Notes under the pieces: generated by a model
What the model was told of the DNA's origin: nothing
What the model saw: the letters and a program-made list of their open reading frames with translations, nothing else
The model's database searches: none
Assembly (NCBI GenBank): GCA_041390145.1
Contig: JAWKQM010000003.1
Location: 205,001 to 269,000 of the forward strand
Length of the DNA stretch: 64,000 nt
DNA from: Gemmatimonadales bacterium
Lineage (GTDB): Bacteria > Gemmatimonadota > Gemmatimonadetes > Gemmatimonadales > GWC2-71-9
Reading direction: 5' to 3'
Shown: positions 18,995 to 28,347 of the stretch, in pieces
Position numbering within the stretch: the first letter of the stretch is position 1
Layout: each line of letters opens with the position of its first letter
Made by a program: the position numbers and the translations under genes

Positions 18995-20029
18995 GTGAGC
19001 ATTTCCACTCTCACGGCACAGGCGGTCGCTGATCTCGTCGGCGGCCGCCTGCTTGGTAATGGGGCGGTCACCCTGACCGCGGTCGGTCCGCTCGATCGGG
19101 CCGACGGCGGCACGCTGTCGTTCCTCAGCGGCTCCCGCTACCTCGGCACCTTCCAGCAGTCGGAGGCGGGTGCGGTGCTGCTCCGAACGGAGCACGCTGA
19201 TGAGCCCGCGGGTCCTGCCACGAGGATCGTCGTCGACGACCCGGCGCAGGCCATCCTGCAGGTCGTGCCGGTGCTCTTTCCAGAGCGTCCCCCTGTCTGG
19301 GGGGTCGATCCCACGGCCCGCATTGGTGCCGGCGCCACCTGGCGCGGAGAGGTGTCCATCGGAGCCCACGCGGTGCTCGGGCAGGGTGTATCCCTCGGCG
19401 CCCGTTGCCGTATCGCTCCGGGAGTCATCCTGGGGGATGGGGTCGTCCTGGGCGATGATTGCGACATCGGGGCGAACAGCGTCTGTCACGAGGGGACCCG
19501 TCTGGGGAACCGCGTGCGGCTCAAGGCGCTGGCCGTCATCGGCGGCGACGGATTCGGGTTCGCCTCCGGGCCCAACGGGCACCGGGCCATCCGACACGTC
19601 GGCGGCTGCATTCTCGAGGACGATGTGCAGGTCGGGTCGCATTCAGCGGTCGATCGCGGCAGCCTCGATGACACCGTGATCGGCGCGGGGACAAAAATCG
19701 ACAACCAGGTCCATATTGCCCACAACGTCCGCATGGGGCGTGGGTGCCTCATCATGGCCGGCGTGGGCGTGGCCGGGAGCACCCGGTTGGGGAACGGCGT
19801 CATCCTCGCCGGCCAGGTCGGGGTGGTCGGCCACGTCATGCTGGGGGACGGCGTCCGGGTGAGCGCGCAGTCCGGCATCGGCCAGGACGTCCCGGCGGGG
19901 ACCGACATGGGTGGCAGCCCCGCGCGCCGTCAGCGCGATTACCTGCGTGCGCAATCCGCCCTCTACCGGGTGGCCAAGATCATCAACCAGCTCGAAGAAC
20001 TCGTGACGAAGCGAGGTGACCGTGGCTAG
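18995..20029 (+). CDS. lpxD: UDP-3-O-acylglucosamine N-acyltransferase LpxD
   Basis: LpxD adds the second (N-linked) acyl chain in lipid A synthesis. The 344-residue protein has the LpxD uridine-binding N-terminus (LTAQAVADLVGG, then GTLSFLSGSRYLG), a left-handed beta-helix of hexapeptide repeats (residues about 110-320) and the catalytic histidine segment KIDNQVHIAHNVRMG near residue 235. It begins at a GTG 4 bases after the skp stop and overlaps the following lpxC start. Confidence 0.94.
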   Translation: MSISTLTAQAVADLVGGRLLGNGAVTLTAVGPLDRADGGTLSFLSGSRYLGTFQQSEAGAVLLRTEHADEPAGPATRIVVDDPAQAILQVVPVLFPERPPVWGVDPTARIGAGATWRGEVSIGAHAVLGQGVSLGARCRIAPGVILGDGVVLGDDCDIGANSVCHEGTRLGNRVRLKALAVIGGDGFGFASGPNGHRAIRHVGGCILEDDVQVGSHSAVDRGSLDDTVIGAGTKIDNQVHIAHNVRMGRGCLIMAGVGVAGSTRLGNGVILAGQVGVVGHVMLGDGVRVSAQSGIGQDVPAGTDMGGSPARRQRDYLRAQSALYRVAKIINQLEELVTKRGDRG

Positions 20030-21299
20030 GCGAACCATCGAGCGGGAAGTTGCCCTGACTGGGGCGGGCCTTCACACAGGTGCGAGCGTGACGGTGACGT
20101 TCCGTCCTGCTCCAGCGGGCCGGCGGGTGGTCTTCCGCCGCACGGACCTGCCAGGCACGCCGGAAATCGCCGCCCGCTTGGAAGAGGTCGAGGCGACCGA
20201 CCGGCGGACGGTGCTCGGCCAGGGCGACCAGGCCATTCATACCGTCGAGCATGTGCTGGCGGCCGTCGGTGCGCTGGCCATCGACGATCTCTACATCGAT
20301 CTCGACGGTCCGGAGCCTCCGGCGCTGGACGGTTCGTTCCAACCCTGGTTCGAGGCGCTGCAGGGTGCCGGAGAACTGATGCAGGAAGGCGATCCGGTCG
20401 TCTTCCGGGTGCTCGCGCCTTTCACCGTCACGGAGGGTGGGTCGAGCTACGTGGTCTCTCCGGCGGGGTCGGGCAGGGTCACGGTCGCCATCGACTTTCC
20501 CCACCCGCTCATCGGATCACAGGCCGGCAGCTACGAAGTGACGGCCGAGGTGTTCGGTCGCGAACTTGCCGGCGCACGGACCTTCGGGTTCGTCCATGAG
20601 GTCGAAGGGCTCAAGGCCAAGGGGCTCATCCAGGGGGCCTCGACGGCCAACGCTGTCGTCCTGACCGACACCGGACTTACCGAGGGCACCACCTTGCGCT
20701 GGCCCGACGAGTTCGTGCGGCACAAGGCGGCGGACCTGGTGGGCGACCTTACCCTGATCGGCGGACGGGTGCAGGCCCATATCGTGGCCACCCGACCGAG
20801 CCATCAGGGCAACATCGCCTTGGCGCGGGCGATTGCGCGGACCGGGCAGCGGGAGGGCGGTATCGCGATGGACATCGGGCGGATCCTGGACGTGATCCCC
20901 CATCGCTACCCCTTTCTCCTGGTCGACCGGATCATCGAGATCGAGGGCAAGAAGCGGATCGTCGGCATCAAGAACGTCACCATCAACGAACCGTTCTTCC
21001 AGGGCCACTTCCCGGGGCATCCGATCATGCCCGGCGTGCTGATCATCGAGGCGATGGCGCAGGTCGGCGGGATGCTGGTGCTCGGCTCGCTCGTGGAGAT
21101 GACCGAGGAGAAGGTCATCTACTTCATGTCGCTCGACAAGGTGAAGTTCCGGCGGCCGGTGCTGCCCGGCGACCAGCTCCGGTTCGAGCTCGAGATGATC
21201 CAGTTCCGCGGGAAGACGTGCAAGATGCAGGGCGTCGCGTATGTGGACGGGAAGGTGGCCGTCGAGGCCGAAATGATGGCCGCCGTGGTGGACAGGTGA
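20016..21299 (+). CDS. lpxC-fabZ: Bifunctional LpxC deacetylase / FabZ dehydratase fusion
   Basis: The 427-residue fusion has LpxC in residues 1-285 and FabZ in about 288-427. LpxC removes acetate from UDP-acyl-GlcNAc, the committed lipid A step; its zinc and catalytic residues are seen in HTVEHVLAA, HKAADLVGDLTLIG and THPSH-like TRPSHQGN. FabZ dehydrates 3-hydroxyacyl-ACP; IPHRYPFLLVDRI, the catalytic histidine in GHFPGHPIMPGVL, and IEAMAQ are intact. The fusion places two enzymes that compete for hydroxyacyl-ACP in fixed stoichiometry and is known from Bacteroidota and related phyla. The start is GTG 20016 or GTG 20022, inside the 3' end of lpxD. Confidence 0.94.
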   Translation: MTVARRTIEREVALTGAGLHTGASVTVTFRPAPAGRRVVFRRTDLPGTPEIAARLEEVEATDRRTVLGQGDQAIHTVEHVLAAVGALAIDDLYIDLDGPEPPALDGSFQPWFEALQGAGELMQEGDPVVFRVLAPFTVTEGGSSYVVSPAGSGRVTVAIDFPHPLIGSQAGSYEVTAEVFGRELAGARTFGFVHEVEGLKAKGLIQGASTANAVVLTDTGLTEGTTLRWPDEFVRHKAADLVGDLTLIGGRVQAHIVATRPSHQGNIALARAIARTGQREGGIAMDIGRILDVIPHRYPFLLVDRIIEIEGKKRIVGIKNVTINEPFFQGHFPGHPIMPGVLIIEAMAQVGGMLVLGSLVEMTEEKVIYFMSLDKVKFRRPVLPGDQLRFELEMIQFRGKTCKMQGVAYVDGKVAVEAEMMAAVVDR

Positions 21300-22072
21300 C
21301 CACCCGCATCCACCCGACCGCGCTCGTCGATCCCGGCGCGCATCTCGGGCAGGATGTCGACGTCGGGCCGTTCGCGATCATCGGGCCCGATGTCGTGGTG
21401 GGGGACCGGTGCCGCATCGGCCCCCGGGCCACGCTCGAACGGTACGTGCGCCTTGCGGCCAGTGTCGCCGTCGGCGAGGGTTCGATCCTTGGCGGGCCGC
21501 CCCAGGACTTCAAGTTCAAGGACGAGGAAACCTGGGTGGAGGTGGGGGAGGGGACAGTCATCCGCGAATACGTCACGGTCAATCGCGGCACGGCCGCCAC
21601 CGGCAAGACGATCGTCGGCGCCAGCTGTTTCCTGATGTCGTACGTCCACATCGCGCACGACTGCCGGGTCGGCGATCGTGTCATCATCGCCAACAGCACG
21701 CAGATCGCCGGGCACGTGACCATCCACGACTATGCCAACCTCAGCGGCCTGGCCGCGGTGCACCAGTTCGTGACCATCGGCAGCTACGCATTCGTCAGCG
21801 GTTGCACCCGGGTCAACCAGGACGTGCCGCCATACGTGAAAGCCGCCGGTAACCCCATGGAACTCTACGGGCTGAACTCCATCGGCCTGCAGCGTGCGGG
21901 GTTTGCCCCGCAGACCATCGCGGGCCTCAAGCGGGCCTATCGGTTGTTCTTCAACTCCGACCTCAACCTGGGGCAGGCCATCGAGCGCGCGCGGCTCGAC
22001 CTGCCGGACCTTCCGGAAATCGAACGGTTCATTGGATTCGTGGAATCCTCGGGGCGGGGCGTCCCGGCGTGA
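21296..22072 (+). CDS. lpxA: UDP-N-acetylglucosamine acyltransferase LpxA
   Basis: LpxA performs the first acylation of lipid A synthesis. The 258-residue protein is a hexapeptide beta-helix (IHPTALVDPGAHLGQDVDVG onward) with the LpxA marks GPPQDFKFKDE and MSYVHIAHDCRVG (catalytic His) and the helical C-terminal domain (GLKRAYRLFFNSDLNLGQAI). The GTG start overlaps the lpxC-fabZ stop (GTGA). Because a GnnA-like gene follows, the acceptor could be either UDP-GlcNAc or the 3-amino analogue; sequence alone does not settle this. Confidence 0.94.
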   Translation: MTTRIHPTALVDPGAHLGQDVDVGPFAIIGPDVVVGDRCRIGPRATLERYVRLAASVAVGEGSILGGPPQDFKFKDEETWVEVGEGTVIREYVTVNRGTAATGKTIVGASCFLMSYVHIAHDCRVGDRVIIANSTQIAGHVTIHDYANLSGLAAVHQFVTIGSYAFVSGCTRVNQDVPPYVKAAGNPMELYGLNSIGLQRAGFAPQTIAGLKRAYRLFFNSDLNLGQAIERARLDLPDLPEIERFIGFVESSGRGVPA

Positions 22073-23025
22073 GCGCGAAGCTCCCGGTCGGGGTGATCGG
22101 TGTCGGGGCCCTCGGCCGGCACCACGCGCGGCACCTCTCGACGCTCGACGGGGTGCAGCTTGTGGGCGTGTACGATGCGAACCCCGACACCGCCGCGCGG
22201 GTGGGTGCGGAGGTCGGGGCCCCGGTGGTGAGCGAGGTCGATGCGCTGCTCGAGCAGGTCGAAGCGGTGTCCATTGCCGTACCCACCTCCGCCCACGCGG
22301 AGGTGGGGTTGCGTGCGCTGGAGCGCGGGGTGTCGGTCCTGATGGAGAAGCCGCTCGCGGCCACCCTGGCCGAGGCTGATGCGCTCGTGGCGGCGGCCGA
22401 TCGTGCGGGCGTGGTGTTGCACGTCGGTCAGATCGAACGCTTCAACCGCGCGGTACGCGCGGCGCTGCCTGCGGTGGAGAATCCCCGGTATATCGAGGCC
22501 GAGCGCATCGCGCCCTATTCCCCGAGGGGAACGGACGTGTCGGTGGTGTTGGACCTCATGATCCACGACCTCGACCTCCTGCTCGCCCTCACCGGATCGC
22601 CGGAGGTGACCGATGTCCGGGCCATCGGCGCGTCGGTCCTCTCGTCCCACCTCGACATGGTCAATGCGCGGCTGGAGTTGCCGGGCGGCACGGTGGCGTC
22701 CATCACCGCCTCCAGGCTCGGCCGCCATCGGGTGCGTCGGGTGCGGATCTACCAGGACACGGGCTACCTGACGCTGGACCTCTCCACCGGGCAAGCGTCC
22801 TTCCTGCGGGTCAGGCCCAGCTGGAAGCGTGGAACGGGAACCAGCCTCGCGGAAGTGGTGGAGGAGATCGTGCTCGAGGCCTCGGAGGGAGACGCGCTGC
22901 GGCTCGAGTTGACGGAATTTGTCCGCGCGGCGCGCGGCGAGCCGAATCGTGGCGTGACGGGCGTCGGGGGACGGGCGGCGCTCGAGCTGGCCCTCCGTGT
23001 CGGCGCGGTCGTGCGGGCGACATGA
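22069..23025 (+). CDS. Gfo/Idh/MocA oxidoreductase, candidate UDP-GlcNAc 3-dehydrogenase (GnnA-like)
   Basis: The 318-residue protein has a Rossmann NAD(P) motif (VGVIGVGALGRHHARHL, residues 7-23), the EKPLA motif near residue 95 and a Gfo/Idh C-terminal domain. Its place between lpxA and lpxB, with 4-base overlaps on both sides, matches gnnA of Acidithiobacillus ferrooxidans, whose product oxidises UDP-GlcNAc at C3 so that the GnnB aminotransferase can make the 3-amino sugar for amide-linked lipid A. No gnnB lies nearby. The general family is certain; the GnnA role is inferred from position. Confidence 0.75.
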   Translation: MSAKLPVGVIGVGALGRHHARHLSTLDGVQLVGVYDANPDTAARVGAEVGAPVVSEVDALLEQVEAVSIAVPTSAHAEVGLRALERGVSVLMEKPLAATLAEADALVAAADRAGVVLHVGQIERFNRAVRAALPAVENPRYIEAERIAPYSPRGTDVSVVLDLMIHDLDLLLALTGSPEVTDVRAIGASVLSSHLDMVNARLELPGGTVASITASRLGRHRVRRVRIYQDTGYLTLDLSTGQASFLRVRPSWKRGTGTSLAEVVEEIVLEASEGDALRLELTEFVRAARGEPNRGVTGVGGRAALELALRVGAVVRAT

Positions 23026-24140
23026 CCGCAGCCGCCCCACGGATTCTGGTGTCCGCGGGGGAGCCATCCGGGGACCTGCACGGCGCGGAAGTCGTCTCGG
23101 CCCTCCGCGCCCGCTGGCCGGGGGCGCAGATCGACGGGGTCGGCGGGCCGCGCATGGCGGCCGCCGGGGCAGAGTTGCTCTTTGCGATGGAACGGCTCAG
23201 CGCCATGGGGGCCGTCGAAATTCTCCGTCGCATTCCGGCGCACGTCGAATTGTACCGGCAGCTCCGCGCGGATTTTCGCCGGGGACGATGGGATCTCTAC
23301 CTGCCGATCGACTACCCGGGCTTCCACCTGCGGACGGCGCGGGCGGCCCGGAAGGCGGGGACCAGGGTCTTGTACTATATCCCGCCGCAGCTCTGGGCCT
23401 GGCGCCCGGGGCGGGCCCGCACGCTGGCGGCGGCGGTCGACCGGCTCGCAGTGGTGTTGCCGTTCGAGCCGGCATTTTTTGCCGGCCTGGGGCTGTCGGC
23501 GGACTACGTGGGGCATCCGCTCCTCGACCGTCCGGCACCACCGAGCCGCGCGGCGGCACGCGCGGCACTGGGCATCGCCGCCGAGGCGCGGGTGCTCGCG
23601 CTCTTTCCCGGGAGCCGGGAGCAGGAGGTGCGCAGCCACTGGGAGACCTTCCTCGCGGTGGCGGCCCGGCTGCGCGCCGAGGGGAGGTGCGACGAGGTGG
23701 TGGTCGCGGTCACGCCGGCGGGGCGCTATCCCGACCCGGGAGGAGCGCATCTCCACGCGGATGGCCGCCTGGTGCTGGCGGCCGCCGATGCGTGTCTGGC
23801 GAAGTCGGGCACCACGACGCTGGAAGCTGCGCTTGCCGACGTCCCGATGGCGGTCGCGTACCGGATGAACCCGCTGACGTTTGCGCTGGCCCGACGCGTG
23901 GTGACGGTGCAGTGGGTCGCGCTGGTCAACCTGGTGGCGGGCCGGGAAGTGGTGCCGGAATTCCTCCAGGAGGAGATGACCGTGCCGGCGCTCGCCGCCG
24001 CGCTTGGCGATCTCCTGAGCGAGGGGCATCCGAGACGCCTCGCGCAACAAGTGGGGCTGGCGGAGGTACGCGGGCTGCTTGGCGCGCCGGGGGCGTCGGC
24101 ACGGGTGGCGGCGATGGCCGGGGAGCTGCTGGACAGGTGA
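23022..24140 (+). CDS. lpxB: Lipid-A-disaccharide synthase LpxB
   Basis: LpxB (GT19) joins UDP-diacylglucosamine with lipid X to give the lipid A disaccharide. The 372-residue protein has SAGEPSGDLHGAEVV near the N-terminus, the YYIPPQLWAWRPGR segment, LFPGSREQEV, and the C-terminal AKSGTTTLEAAL UDP-binding motif. It overlaps its neighbours by 4 bases, and the length is normal. Confidence 0.95.
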   Translation: MTAAAPRILVSAGEPSGDLHGAEVVSALRARWPGAQIDGVGGPRMAAAGAELLFAMERLSAMGAVEILRRIPAHVELYRQLRADFRRGRWDLYLPIDYPGFHLRTARAARKAGTRVLYYIPPQLWAWRPGRARTLAAAVDRLAVVLPFEPAFFAGLGLSADYVGHPLLDRPAPPSRAAARAALGIAAEARVLALFPGSREQEVRSHWETFLAVAARLRAEGRCDEVVVAVTPAGRYPDPGGAHLHADGRLVLAAADACLAKSGTTTLEAALADVPMAVAYRMNPLTFALARRVVTVQWVALVNLVAGREVVPEFLQEEMTVPALAAALGDLLSEGHPRRLAQQVGLAEVRGLLGAPGASARVAAMAGELLDR

Positions 24141-24796
24141 GGATCCGGGTTCCGCCCACGCTCGTCGACTGGATTGCCCGACCCATCGCACGTGCCGTGG
24201 CGGCGAGCTGGCGGTTCGAGCACGTGAACCGTGAGGCCTGGGACGGCCTGGTGGATGGCGGGACCGGCTTTGCGTGCATGCTCTGGCACGAGACACTGCT
24301 GCCGTTGCTCTGGCACCACCGGAAGGCCCGGGCGGTCATCGTGGTGAGCCAGGCGCGCGATGGACAGTACCTCTCGGATTTTGCCGAATCGATCGGCTAC
24401 CGGCTGGTGCGCGGGTCGAGTTCGCGGGGTGCGGTTGGGGCGCTGATCGCGGCGGCAAGGGCACTGGAGGAAGGGGCCATCGTGGCGCTTACCCCCGACG
24501 GCCCGCGCGGTCCTCGCCGGGAGCTGAAACCGGGGGTGCTGGCCGCGGCCCAGCGTGCGGGTGTGCCGGTCCTGCCGGTCTATGCCGAAGTAAAATCGGC
24601 GTGGCGGCTACATTCATGGGACCGTTTCTGCATCCCGAAGCCGTTTGCGAGGGTGCGGGTGGCGTACGGGGCGCCGATGATGGTGGCGCCGGGTTCCGAA
24701 CAGCTGGCGGCGGCCGTCTCCCAGGCCCGGCTCGCCATGGACGAAGTCGAGAGGATGGCGCGATGGCCCGACGGCAAGGCGATACCCACCGACTGA
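24137..24796 (+). CDS. DUF374 lysophospholipid/lipid A acyltransferase-like protein
   Basis: The 219-residue protein belongs to the DUF374 family. It has an N-terminal hydrophobic anchor, a WHETLLPLLW block (HxxxxP-type acyltransferase site near residue 55), the VSQARDGQYLSDF block, and ALTPDGPRGPRRELKPG. Members in lpx clusters are presumed to acylate lipid A or its precursors in place of LpxL/LpxM; this is not proven here. The GTG start overlaps the lpxB stop by 4 bases, and the 3' end overlaps lpxK by 34 bases. Confidence 0.85.
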   Translation: MRIRVPPTLVDWIARPIARAVAASWRFEHVNREAWDGLVDGGTGFACMLWHETLLPLLWHHRKARAVIVVSQARDGQYLSDFAESIGYRLVRGSSSRGAVGALIAAARALEEGAIVALTPDGPRGPRRELKPGVLAAAQRAGVPVLPVYAEVKSAWRLHSWDRFCIPKPFARVRVAYGAPMMVAPGSEQLAAAVSQARLAMDEVERMARWPDGKAIPTD

Positions 24797-25815
24797 TTCG
24801 CTGGCTCTGGACCAGCCGTCGGTTCGGCGCCAGACTGGCGCGCCTTGGGTTGCTGCCGGCGGCCGGGCTCTGGCGGGGCGGCATGGCGCTGCGTGGACTG
24901 GCCTTTCGGCGCGGGTGGCGCACGGCGCATGACTTGCCACGTCCCTCGGTCGCCGTGGGGAACCTCACGGTCGGCGGCTCTGGCAAGACGCCAATCGCGA
25001 CGTGGATCGCCCGACACTACGCCGCGCAGGGGCGGCGACCCGGGATCCTCCTGCGGGGGTATGGCGCCGACGAGGTGCTGGTCCATCGCCACGACGTTCC
25101 GGAAGCGGTCGTCGTGCCGAATCCCGACCGGATGGCGGGCGCGGCGGAGGCGGTGGCGGGCGGCGCGGACGTCCTGGTGCTCGACGACGCCTTCCAGCGC
25201 CTGGACGTCCGGCGCGACCTCAACGTGCTCGTGGTAAGCGCGGAAACGACGCTGGCAGTGCGGTGGCCACTTCCCGCCGGGCCCTGGCGCGAGGGGTGGG
25301 GGGCGATGGCCCGGGCCGATTTCGTCGTGGTGACCCGGAAACGGGCGACTGCCGAGGCCGCCGAAGCGCTGGCGGCGGAGATCGCCCGGACGGTGTCGGT
25401 CCCGATCGCGCGGGTACACCTGGGCCTGCACCATCTCGAGGGGATGCTCAGCGGGGTGTCCCGGCCGGTCGAGTCGCTGCGCGGTGAGCGGGTGGTGGCG
25501 GCGACGGCGATCGCCGATCCCGACGCCTTCGTGGCGCAGGTCAAGGGCACCGGCGCCCAGGTGCAGGTTGCCACATGGAAGGACCACTACGATTTTCGTG
25601 ACGAGGATGTGGCCTGGATGGCCCGGGCCGCCCGCAAGGCCGATCACGTGGTCCTGACGGCCAAGGATGCCGTCAAGCTCCGCGATCGATGGCCGGCCAG
25701 CGCGCCAGAGCCTCTTGTAGCGATATTGAATGTCAGGTTCGAGTCGGGGGGCGATGCCTTTGTTGCGGCGCTGGACGCCCTCGTGTCATCCCAGAAGCAC
25801 TCGCAGTCTCCCTGA
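24763..25815 (+). CDS. lpxK: Tetraacyldisaccharide 4'-kinase LpxK
   Basis: LpxK phosphorylates the 4' position of the lipid A disaccharide. The 350-residue protein has an N-terminal amphipathic region, the P-loop VGNLTVGGSGKTP near residue 65, the ILLRGYG segment, LVLDDAFQRLDVRRDL (Walker B and catalytic Asp) and a C-terminal DHYDFRDED block. The ATG at 24763 lies inside the DUF374 gene. The Kdo transferase waaA, which often adjoins lpxK, is absent from the window. Confidence 0.93.
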   Translation: MARRQGDTHRLIRWLWTSRRFGARLARLGLLPAAGLWRGGMALRGLAFRRGWRTAHDLPRPSVAVGNLTVGGSGKTPIATWIARHYAAQGRRPGILLRGYGADEVLVHRHDVPEAVVVPNPDRMAGAAEAVAGGADVLVLDDAFQRLDVRRDLNVLVVSAETTLAVRWPLPAGPWREGWGAMARADFVVVTRKRATAEAAEALAAEIARTVSVPIARVHLGLHHLEGMLSGVSRPVESLRGERVVAATAIADPDAFVAQVKGTGAQVQVATWKDHYDFRDEDVAWMARAARKADHVVLTAKDAVKLRDRWPASAPEPLVAILNVRFESGGDAFVAALDALVSSQKHSQSP

Positions 25816-25840
25816 AGGTCCGGACACCCCGGAGAGGAAT

Positions 25841-27148
<1,308 letters not shown>

Positions 27149-27163
27149 GCAGGGCGGGGCGCA

Positions 27164-27628
27164 GTGGAGCTCTGGCTGGTTGCGGTGGGCAAGCTGCGGC
27201 CCGCCTTCCGGGAGGCCTGTGACGATTACCTCCGCCGCCTCGGACGGCGCGCGAAGGTGCATGAGGTGGAAGTGCGCGAAGCGGCCCGGGCTCCAACCCG
27301 GGCCGTTCAGCAGGCGGAAGAGGCCGGGCGGCTCCGGGCAAAGCTCCCGCCGCGGGCCAGGGTGATCGTCCTCGCCAGGGAGGGAACCCAGTGGACCAGC
27401 GCCGACCTGGCGCGCCGCGTCGGCCAGTGGGAAACCGAAGGGCGGCCGCTGGCGTTCCTGATTGGCGGTTCCACGGGGCTTGACCCGGACCTCGTGGCCG
27501 GGGCCGACGCCCGCTGGAGCCTGGGGGCGCTGACCCTGCCGCACGAACTGGCGCGTGTGGTCGTCGTCGAGCAGCTCTATCGCGCCGGCACGATTCTCCG
27601 TGGCGAACCGTACCACAAGGGGAGGTAG
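27164..27628 (+). CDS. rlmH: 23S rRNA pseudouridine-1915 N3-methyltransferase RlmH
   Basis: RlmH is a small SPOUT methyltransferase that acts on the 70S ribosome. The 154-residue protein has the family ends: LWLVAVGKLRPAF at the N-terminus and, in the trefoil-knot SAM site, FLIGGSTGLDPDL followed by LTLPHELARVVVVEQLYRA and the terminal YHKGR. It starts at GTG 15 bases after the glutamate dehydrogenase stop. Confidence 0.95.
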   Translation: MELWLVAVGKLRPAFREACDDYLRRLGRRAKVHEVEVREAARAPTRAVQQAEEAGRLRAKLPPRARVIVLAREGTQWTSADLARRVGQWETEGRPLAFLIGGSTGLDPDLVAGADARWSLGALTLPHELARVVVVEQLYRAGTILRGEPYHKGR

Positions 27629-27630
27629 CG

Positions 27631-28347
27631 CTGGCCGAGTGGTTTGAGGACTGGTTCAACGAGGACTACCTCGCGCTCTACCCGCATCGCGATCAGGCCG
27701 AGGCCGAACGCGCCGTGGGGCTGTTGACGCGGGCGCTGCCCTGGCGCACGGGGTGGCGGGTGCTGGATGTCGGGTGCGGCGCAGGTCGCCATGCACGCGC
27801 CCTGGTGGCGGCCGGTGCCCGGCCAGTGGGGCTCGACCTTTCGGCGGACCTCCTCGCATGCGCCAAGGGCACCGGCGTCCCGCTGGTGCGTGCCGACATG
27901 CGCCACCTTCCTGTCCGACCCCGCTCGGTCGATCTGGTGGTGAACCTCTTTACCAGCTTCGGGTACTTCGAGGACGACGCCGAGCACGCGCGGGTGCTCC
28001 ACGGCTTCGCGGAGGTGCTGGCGCCCGGCGGCTGGTTTGCGCTCGACTTCCTGAACGCCGACAGTGTGCGCAGCGGGCTGGTCACCGAGGAGGTCCAGCA
28101 ACTCGGCGTGGGTCCGGTGCGGATCCGACGTGAACTCCGGGACGGGGGCCGGCGCGTGGTGAAGACAATGCACATTCCCGACGGCCGGACGTTCGTCGAG
28201 CGCGTGCGGCTGTTCCAGCCCGAGGAGCTCGAGGCCATGCTCGGGGACGCCGGTCTGTCCGTCGAGTCCCGCTTCGGCGACTACCACGGCGGGCCCCTCG
28301 GCCCGGGCGCCCCGCGCACCATCCTGCTCTCCCGACTGATCGCCTGA
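27631..28347 (+). CDS. Class I SAM-dependent methyltransferase (probable CTG start)
   Basis: A methyltransferase of 238 residues if read from CTG 27631. It has the SAM motif VLDVGCGAGRHARAL near residue 45, the acidic motif II GLDLSADLL, and NLFTSFGYFEDD. The first canonical start, GTG 27715, would delete EWFEDWFNEDYLALYPHRD, a segment typical of the N-terminus of this family. CTG 27631 follows ggggagg at a spacing of about 6 bases, and no ATG, GTG or TTG lies in frame before 27715. The substrate is unknown. It sits between rlmH (2-base gap) and bshC (1-base overlap). Confidence 0.75.
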   Translation: MAEWFEDWFNEDYLALYPHRDQAEAERAVGLLTRALPWRTGWRVLDVGCGAGRHARALVAAGARPVGLDLSADLLACAKGTGVPLVRADMRHLPVRPRSVDLVVNLFTSFGYFEDDAEHARVLHGFAEVLAPGGWFALDFLNADSVRSGLVTEEVQQLGVGPVRIRRELRDGGRRVVKTMHIPDGRTFVERVRLFQPEELEAMLGDAGLSVESRFGDYHGGPLGPGAPRTILLSRLIA

